Below are positions 56,948-64,000 of a stretch of DNA of 64,000 bases, in pieces (positions within the stretch are counted from its first letter, which is position 1; each line of letters begins with the position of its first letter). The DNA comes from Punica granatum. Taxonomy: Eukaryota; Streptophyta; Magnoliopsida; Myrtales; Lythraceae. The DNA is taken from the NCBI RefSeq assembly GCF_007655135.1, contig NC_045134.1, positions 20,856,568 through 20,920,567 on the forward strand, in the 5' to 3' direction. The translations under genes and the position numbers were made by a program. The notes under the pieces are model-generated. The model was given only the letters and a program-made list of their open reading frames with translations, had not been told where the DNA came from and ran no database searches.

Positions 56948-59900
56948 TCATGAGCTTTGTTCATCGCATGAACCTTTCACTGGTCTGCAGTTCAAAAATA
57001 TAAACTTCTCCTTTAAGTCCAATTCTGATATTCTCTCAAGATCCCCAACATATGTCAGCATCTCGCAGTCATATATCTTGACAATTTCTAGCTTCCTCAG
57101 ATTTGACAGATCATCTAGCCTTGCCAAGCACTCACAATGGCGAACTATGAGTTCCTGCAATGATTCCAGTTGTCCAACACCTCGAACTTCAATCAGTCCT
57201 TTGCACTTTGAAAGCTTCAACTGCTTAAGATGCTTCAAGCCGGCTAGATCAAGAAATGTATCGGCACAGAACTCGCACTCACTCATGCTCAGAACTCTCA
57301 AATCTTTTGGCAGGCAAAGCCCTTTACCCATTCGAAAGAGGCATTCAATTGCAGAGAAATGGAACAGGGACTTCAATTGTCCAAGTTCCAGCCCATCTTT
57401 CTCCTTTATGGAGCATCTGTAAAAACTTAAAAACGAAAGGTTCTCCAAGTTTTCAAAGTGTGGCAATCTTGAATGTACCTCAAGATGTGCAAGAACCAAC
57501 CTTGATAAAGTGCACGGAAGTTCCGAGCAAGCTTTGGATAGGTCCCTGCAAGATAAATTGAGGGACTTGAGCTGAGGTAAGCAGAAAGTGCTCGAATCTG
57601 ATACGCTCAGATCCAGATTCTCTAACTTGGATAGTGTTTGCATCCACTCCAAGTTGGAAATGTGTCCTTGACTTGGTAGATCAGGTCCGATATCAGACAT
57701 CACCAAATCGACAAGATTTCCCAGTTCACAAAGAATGGGGTCTTCCAAAAGTGACCAAAGCTCAAAATGCAACCTAGTCAGCCCTTGGGGAAGCTTTGGC
57801 AGTCTTTCCAGATTGTGACATGATTCTAGATGCAGTATTTCGAGTTCAGACAGCTGGCTTATTGTTTCTGGCAAGGTAGTGATACCGGTGTACGATAAGT
57901 CCAGAATTTTCAAATGTGACAGATTCCCAATTTCCGCTGGAACTTCCCCTCTCAATTCTGTACAATGATCGGCATGCAACTCTTTGAGATTCTGTGCCAT
58001 CCCAATAGCCCTTGGTAATTCCGTTATAGGACAACGGCTCATTTTTATCACCTTCAGTTCTTTTAGATCTCCAATGGAAGCAGGAAAGGCAATGATTCCC
58101 GTCTCCGATACGTCCAACTCAATCAACTGACTTAAGCCACCAAGTGAATCAGGGAGTTGCTTGATCATTGAGCACCTGAATAAAGATAACCGCTCAAGTC
58201 TTCCTAGTCCTCCTTTGGATAGTGGAAGTTGGGAAATTCCCACATTTCCAACTTCAAGGATTGACATAGATTTCGAAGATCCAATTGATTCTGGCAAGTT
58301 GAACGGTTTGCATTCCCCTTGCATGAATATGATCTCCGACAGAGCTTCAAGTGAACCTATTTGCTCAGGCAGTTCCATAAGGGAATCGCATCCTCTGAGA
58401 TTCAAGTACTTAAGTCGCTTCATCTCCACAATAGAAGAGTCAATTTCAACCAACCTTGTGCAACCTGCAAGAATCATTCTTTCCAAATACTTGAATTTCG
58501 AGAGGTTCGGTGTTCTTTCTAAATGTCTGCATCCTGTTAGATCCAAAACTTTCAAGATAATTGCACCCTGCCAAAAGATGATATCATGGCCATTAGCAGG
58601 CATTACATGATGAAGAGAACAATTAAACAGATAGGCTCCTGAACATATCGAATATCATACCTGGAGACAGCTCCATCCTCCCCACTTATCCATTATTAAA
58701 CTCTCAGAAAGATCAAGAATGACCAACTTTCTCAAGAGAAGATTGGTTGCTTCAAATTCATGAGGGCACTCATGCCAAGAAAGCCACCTTAACCGTGGAA
58801 GGAGGTGCTCCAAGTCCCCCGAAAGTTTCACCGAATAAAGTTTGAGGAACCTTAGCACTTTGAGATTCGTAAATTCTTTATGTGTAAGAGTAAGACCACG
58901 TAAAGAAGGATCATAGCATAAGCAAAGTGCTTCAACATTTTGTTTTCCCTGCAAACAAGAAAACATTCATCATCCGAGAACATATGAAGCTACAGCATCG
59001 ATAAATTTTGAATAATAAAGACATCATAGAACCGGTTAGTGCATATGTATTTAACATATGAACACCATAGCACAGTAAATACATGTGTGTGCACGCTCGT
59101 GCTCGCGCGTGTCAGTGCGTGTGTCTCTATTTGATTGTTCAAGAGGTAAAAGATTTTTGATTGGTTACCTCATATCTCTGTAGCACTTCCAGTGCTTCGT
59201 TATGTCTCCACAATCTAGTCAGCACTCCAGGATTCTTCCAGCGGTCTGCATCAACAATGCCCCTTCCGAGGTCTCTGAGATAGTCATGCATCCACAGTTT
59301 ACCATCATCGAGAATTTTTACCATTGACATCCCAGTGAGAACATCAATGCCCTCCCTGTTGTTATGACAAGCTTCCCACGTGTACATTGCATTTGTTTTC
59401 TCCTTGTTTACAAACAAACATGCAATATCTAGGAAAATTTGCTTTGCCTGATAGCTGAGTGCATCATAAATGACCTTCAATTTTAGGTTAATTGCATGTG
59501 AATGTATCTCTTTCAACTCTAAAAAAGTTCTGTTCCAAACTTCTTCGTTTTTGCCACGAAGAAAAGAACCGATTATCTCAATTGTTAGAGGAATCAGTGG
59601 TCCAACGCTTTCGACAGCTTGTTCAGACAAGCTCCGGTGGTCATCTGGAGGTGAGTCTTTACAAAAGGCATATTTGCTGAAAAGTCGGAGTGCTTGGTCA
59701 AACTCCATTTCCTTCATCTCCAAGGTGTCAAACTCTTTGAACTTCTTTGCAGCGCCCTCTGTTGATTTTTTTCCAGCAGCTGGTTGGATCAGTAAGATAG
59801 GATGATCCTTCGCCGTCGTGATAATTATCCTGCTGCCGGGACCAAACCGGAGAGACTTCTTAGCGAATTCCATGACTTGTTCTCTCTTGTTCACATTATC

Positions 59901-61093
59901 CAGGACAATGAGAACCTTTTTGTCACGAAACCTTTTTTCGATAGAGGTGGACTCCCCGTCACTGTCGGGAATATCTCGAAGTAATTGCTCCTTCAAGGCT
60001 TCAAAACCATTACCGTGCTCGAATGATTCTTGAATATCTGCAAGGAAGCTGCAGCCTTGAAAGCGGACAGAGAGTTGATGGAAAACAGACTTGGCAAGAG
60101 ATGTCTTACCAACTCCACTAACTCCATGGATTGCAAGAAACTTTACCCCACCTGATTCGATATCTAACTTGGCAATTACATTGTCTATGGCCTCTTTCAA
60201 CCCGACTAAATGACCTCTCATTTGTTGTATCTTCAATCTGCTCCTAACCTCGCCAACCACTACTTCGCTAAGGTCTGCATCGCCGCTGTGATCAATGAAA
60301 TTCTCATGTCATAAAGTAACGATGGAAAGGGACATCATAAGTGACAGGACAGGATGTTCAATTCTTAATTACATTGTTTGGACAGAGGAAAACTGCTTTT
60401 CTCTGAAAAGTATCGAAGGAATTATTTTTATAAAATATTAGAAGTGCCGGATATTTCAACCACATCAGGGTTTTCCCAACAGTAGATCTTTCCCTGTACC
60501 GATGCCTTTCATGAAACAAATAACAGGAAATAGGCATGCGAAGGACTAGAAACCCAACAATCCGATCGAAAAAGATGAAACAAGAAATCGAGGCATTACC
60601 CGTAATCAGCCGAGTCCCATCCCTTAATCGCAGCGATCTCCTTTAGAGCTTTCTCCCATTTCTGCACCGTCTCCTCTCCATACTCCTTCTTGAGCTCGCT
60701 CAGGTGGTCCCGGTACAAATCAGTCTTGAGCTTCACATCTTCCACCTTAACGTTGTAGAAAATGGGCAAGATCTCTTTGCCGTTCGATTTTCTCCTCGAC
60801 TCCAACATGAAAGCTAATTCCCGGAGGCACCACGGACTGGAAGCATAGTTGCGAGAGAAGACGCAAATGTAAATCTGCGAGTCAGTAATGGCTCGCTTAA
60901 TCCTCTCGGCGATCTCATTCCCCACTTTGATCTTCTTCTCATCAAGGAAAACCCTGATGTTACGCTCCTTAAATTGAAAGAAAGCAGACAGCGTGTTTAT
61001 GAACCCCCTACGGGTATCTTTCCCTCGGAAGTTCAAGAACACATGACACTCCTCGGTCTCAAATTCTTCTGAAATATTCAACCTCGAACTCAT
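56948..61093 (-). CDS. TIR-NBS-LRR (TNL) intracellular immune receptor
   Basis: Four exons on minus: 61093-60600, 60285-59169, 58948-58661 and 58567-56948, in the classic TNL layout. Phases agree and the product is 1172 aa. The TIR domain (about residues 16-160) starts CHVFLNFRGKDTRRGF and keeps SSPWCLREL, whose Glu (about 92) is the expected NADase residue. The NBS (about 165-530) has P-loop GVSGVGKT (218-225), kinase-2 KVLIVLDNVN, RNBS-B GSRIIITT and MHD as MHDYLRDLGRG. The GLPL motif is degenerate (PLIPLTIEIIGSF). At least 15 LRRs follow, for example LKVLDLTGCRHLERTP. Such receptors detect pathogen effectors and signal through EDS1. An in-frame ATG at 61156 is possible, but 61093 gives a normal TNL start. 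The gene looks intact; its ligand is unknown. Confidence 0.95.
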
Positions 61094-61221
61094 TGCTGAT
61101 GATCCAGATGAGTTTTTCTTTTTTCCTGGATAGATAAAGCCCAGATGGGCTATCAAAAAATAGAGAAAGTGTTGACATCCTATTTGGTTTTATATTTGAC
61201 TCCAGATGGCTTTTCTTTCTT

Positions 61222-61255
<34 letters not shown>

Positions 61256-62742
61256 TTTTTGCTGAATTTTCTCTGGGCTGCACTAAGACGCACACGATCG
61301 TTCTAATTTAATATCAGTTTCGCATGATGATCAAGGAAGTGGAAGCTTCATGGAAAACGATGGTCGTTGTTCGATGCTATGTTTCTCTCCCTCACTCGTT
61401 TCTTCTCCTATAATTTTCGGCCAGTTTGGTTCAAAAAAATTTTTTAACTCTCATCCACTTATCTTAAATTTAACAATATAATTATTTTTTTCTTTTTTTT
61501 CAATTTTTTAACCATTAATTTAATTTTTAATATTAAATTCTCTTAACTGTTAATTATTTTTCTTCAATTCAACAACATAATCATTATTTTCCCTTAACTA
61601 TTCAATACTTTTTCACACTTTTTTTCATAATTTAACAACACAATCATTACAAAACAATTAAAATCAAAACTCAACTCTAAAACTAAACACATAAAACTCA
61701 CCTATTGGTCTGGTTTGGACCACGAGAAGTTGACATTCCAGTAGCTCCCAAATCTAGAAGAGAAGATATTTAGTTAACTTCAAATGTTAGGAGTTAGTGT
61801 CTAAAGATTTTAGAGTGGATATTATGTGATCTAGTGAAATTTTGGAGGAGTTGAACATGTGACGGTTTTTTGCTTATTAGGACAATAACCATGCTAACTT
61901 GGCGATAACAATGCTAGCATGGCAAATGGAATCTAACGTGACATATACGAGATGATGTGTGCTCAAGCGGGTTGACATATGTTCCTCTTAAATGATCAAC
62001 GATTAAGAAAGTGTTATTATTAATGCGTCGACCTTGATCGAACCTAAATTAGTTGGAGCTTTGTATACCAGATGGTGGAAACTATAAAAAAAATATTATC
62101 TAGTTAATTAAAAAAGTAAACATTAAATTGAATACTTAAAAAGTAGAAAAAGAAAAAGAAAGAAAAAGGAGGTGAGGCGGATAATAAAACTCATTCCACG
62201 CGCCCTATGATTTCTAAAAGGGACCTTAAAACATTTCTTGCATAACCTATATAGATGTACATAGATATAGATATATAGATATAGACTTTGAAGCGCGGAG
62301 TCAAATAAAACCAAGCACTTTTTAATTTATTATTCTGAAATGGATCTTAAAAAAATTAATTGGAAAAAGAACAATAAAAGGAATTATAAATAAAATATCA
62401 TAAAAAAATTATGGAGAATGAGTGGGGGAATGGATGGTCCGGGGAAGTTGGGGGCAGTAGCTTTGCTAGCGTAGACAGGAAAGAGAGAGAAAGGGCGACA
62501 TCTTTTGGGGAAATATGTCCACGTATTCTCTGTTGATTTATTTTATTTTAATTATTTATTTTGGTGATTCAAAATGTGTCTTGGATAATTATTTATAGAA
62601 AGACAAGACTTTTGGATTGTTGGAGGTAAGTTTCCTTAATTGTAGAAAGTTATCTACCTTAGTTAAAGGGATGTGTTTATTCATTTTATGAATGAATATT
62701 ATTTATTAAAAAGATAGAAAGTTATGTTTCATTATTATATGG
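61094..62742. other. TNL upstream region and spacer
   Basis: Probable TNL promoter and leader on minus. A T-run of about 20 lies at 61224-61244 on +, an A-run in the TNL sense, about 130 bases upstream of the start codon. A TAGATA-type microsatellite is at 62258-62285. The last 300 bases, with 63164-63560, look like one LTR-like sequence split by the next MITE, but no partner was found. Confidence 0.45.
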
Positions 62743-63163
62743 ATAAATTGCACTGGTGGTCCAAAAAATTTTATAAATATTTCAATATGGTATAAAAAGT
62801 TTTTTTTGTTACTTGATGGTACAAAATGTTTCAAAATTGTTTCAGTATAGTACAAATCGTCATCTCACCATTAACGCCATCAAGTCGTCCTTTATAAGAC
62901 TGTAAGTTTTGCACCATCATGTAACTTACGTAAGACATTTTGTACTATTAAGTTACAATTTCAAAACATTTTGCACCATCATGTAACATCTCACAAAAAC
63001 CGATTTTGCACAATCAGCGTCGACTTAAAGGTATCAATGGCGAGATGATGGTTTGTACTATACTGAAACAACTTTGAAACATTTTGTACCATCTAGTAAC
63101 AAAAAAAAATTTTGTACCATATTAAAATATTTGTAAAATTTTTTGAACCACTAGTGTAATTTA
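62743..63163. mobile_element. Fold-back MITE family X, complete copy, about 421 bp
   Basis: The left end ataaattgcactggtggtcc pairs with the complement of the right end gaaccactagtgtaatttat. Internal blocks pair along the arms, for example ttacttgatggtacaaaatg against cattttgtaccatctagtaa. Repeated phrases ttgcaccatcatgtaac lie near the centre. No coding capacity. The target duplication is not clear; it may be very short. Confidence 0.75.
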
Positions 63164-63735
63164 TTTTTATTATAAATACTCATTCTCTCTCACTTTTACA
63201 ATCAATCATTTAGAAAACTCACTTGTCTTTTCAACAATTCTCTCTCCCTCTCCATCTCCAGAAGTTCTTCCAAATACTCTGAGTTCAAAAACCTCATTTT
63301 TGTCCCAAAATTTCTCAAGAGCAGTCGAGAGATTTTCGAGTTTACTGGATTTTCTATTTGAGCGCACGTTAGAGGATCATGTGTGGTTCGTTGTATCTTG
63401 GAGTAGGACGTCATCATGCTATTGCACCACAGTAGCGGCGGAAATATACTTTGAAGTCAACGCCTTCCATAGCATGCCTCGAACCAGTTCTGCATACAAA
63501 ACTCTTTCTCCTTTTTTCTTAATTGTTAATTGTGTGTCTTTTTTGTGTTGCGTTCGTTTTCCGTGAATAGAATTTTTATCAACAATTTCAGAGTATATTT
63601 GCATTATTAAGAAAAAAAAGTTTCTCTCAATGAACAAATTTCGGTAAAACTGGAAAAATTCTCTGGAATTTTTGAAGATGGCAAAATAAAATGTGAATTT
63701 TGGGACTCTTTTCTATTATTTCAAATCCCGTTGGG
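63164..63735. other. Unassigned spacer, possibly LTR-like
   Basis: Contains tattataaatactcattctc (TATA-like) followed by CT-rich sequence, which would suit the transcribed start of an LTR or a gene leader. The ORFs here are short and without family features. No PBS or partner repeat was found. Confidence 0.35.
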
Positions 63736-64000
63736 GTAAATTGCATTGGTGGTCCAAAAAATTTTATAAATATTTCAATATGGTACAAAAAGTTTTTTTT
63801 GCTACTTGATGGTACAAAATGTTTTAAAGTTGTTTTAGTATAATACAAACCGTCATCTCGTTATTAACGCCGGCAAGCCGTCCTTTACAAGATCTCTAAA
63901 TTTTACACCATCATGTAACTTACGTAAAATATTTTGTACTATTAAATTACAACTTCAAAACATTTTGCACCATCATCTAACGTTTCACAAAAATTGGTTT
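63736..64000. mobile_element. Fold-back MITE family X, second copy, cut by window end
   Basis: Starts gtaaattgcattggtggtcc and follows 62743 onward block by block (ttataaatatttcaatatgg, then ctacttgatggtacaaaatg), in the same orientation and with scattered differences. The right arm lies beyond the window. Confidence 0.75.

Noticed and set aside
58161..58610. 149-codon + strand ORF
   Set aside because: Antisense of the TNL LRR exon; long only because the repeat coding sequence lacks stops on the other strand.
1..64000. CRISPR arrays, rRNA and tRNA genes, organelle insertions
   Set aside because: No regularly spaced repeats, rRNA blocks, folded tRNA candidates or plastid/mitochondrial gene sequences were recognised by eye; a covariance-model scan would be decisive for tRNAs.

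Overview
The window is nuclear DNA of a flowering plant, almost certainly a dicot. It is AT-rich, its genes carry GT-AG introns, it includes a TIR-NBS-LRR resistance gene (a class absent from grasses), and it is packed with LTR retrotransposons and fold-back MITEs. A woody rosid, perhaps Myrtales, is my impression from the style of the TNL and repeats; I cannot prove it.

Host genes, left to right: (1) an OSCA1-type hyperosmolality/mechanosensitive calcium channel on + (coding exons 2930-7826; 11 exons, 756 aa, all splice phases agree). (2) A small secreted DUF26/ginkbilobin-2-like protein on + (21767-22201), followed by a doubtful two-exon hypothetical gene (22341-22863). (3) Isoamylase-type debranching enzyme ISA2 on + (35551-38175), which lacks the GH13 catalytic residues as expected for the non-catalytic partner of ISA1. 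(4) PALE CRESS (PAC), a plastid development/ribosome biogenesis factor, on - (42591-39062; 7 exons, 309 aa), convergent with ISA2. (5) A full-length TIR-NBS-LRR gene on - (61093-56948; 4 exons, 1172 aa). ISA2 and PAC both act in plastids; otherwise the genes have no obvious shared function, and there are no operons.

The space between them is mobile DNA. 8.2-9.3 kb: a 713-bp fold-back element and an unrelated small repeat. 11.4-17.2 kb: a decayed Ty3/gypsy element whose right LTR contains a 353-bp fold-back; the left LTR shows the empty site. 17.65-18.15 kb: another fold-back with a clear target duplication. 23.15-33.35 kb: a three-deep nest of Ty1/copia elements in which a deletion fused the innermost reverse transcriptase to the middle element's integrase in one open frame. 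43.3-44.4 kb: a 1.1-kb palindrome built from two inverted copies of a MITE that is itself palindromic. 45.7-50.4 kb: a small TRIM-like element on - with a shrunken Ty3/gypsy chromovirus inserted in its LTR; both share LTR ends. 52.8-53.1 kb: a fold-back with hAT-like ends. 54.9-55.5 kb: a cluster of SINE-like units. 62.7 kb to the end: two copies of one fold-back family. The rest is AT-rich spacer with microsatellites.

No tRNA, rRNA, CRISPR or bacterial features were found. The most unusual structures are the palindrome of palindromes at 43.3-44.4 kb, the chimeric retroelement ORF near 30.04 kb, and the TRIM/gypsy pair with matching termini.
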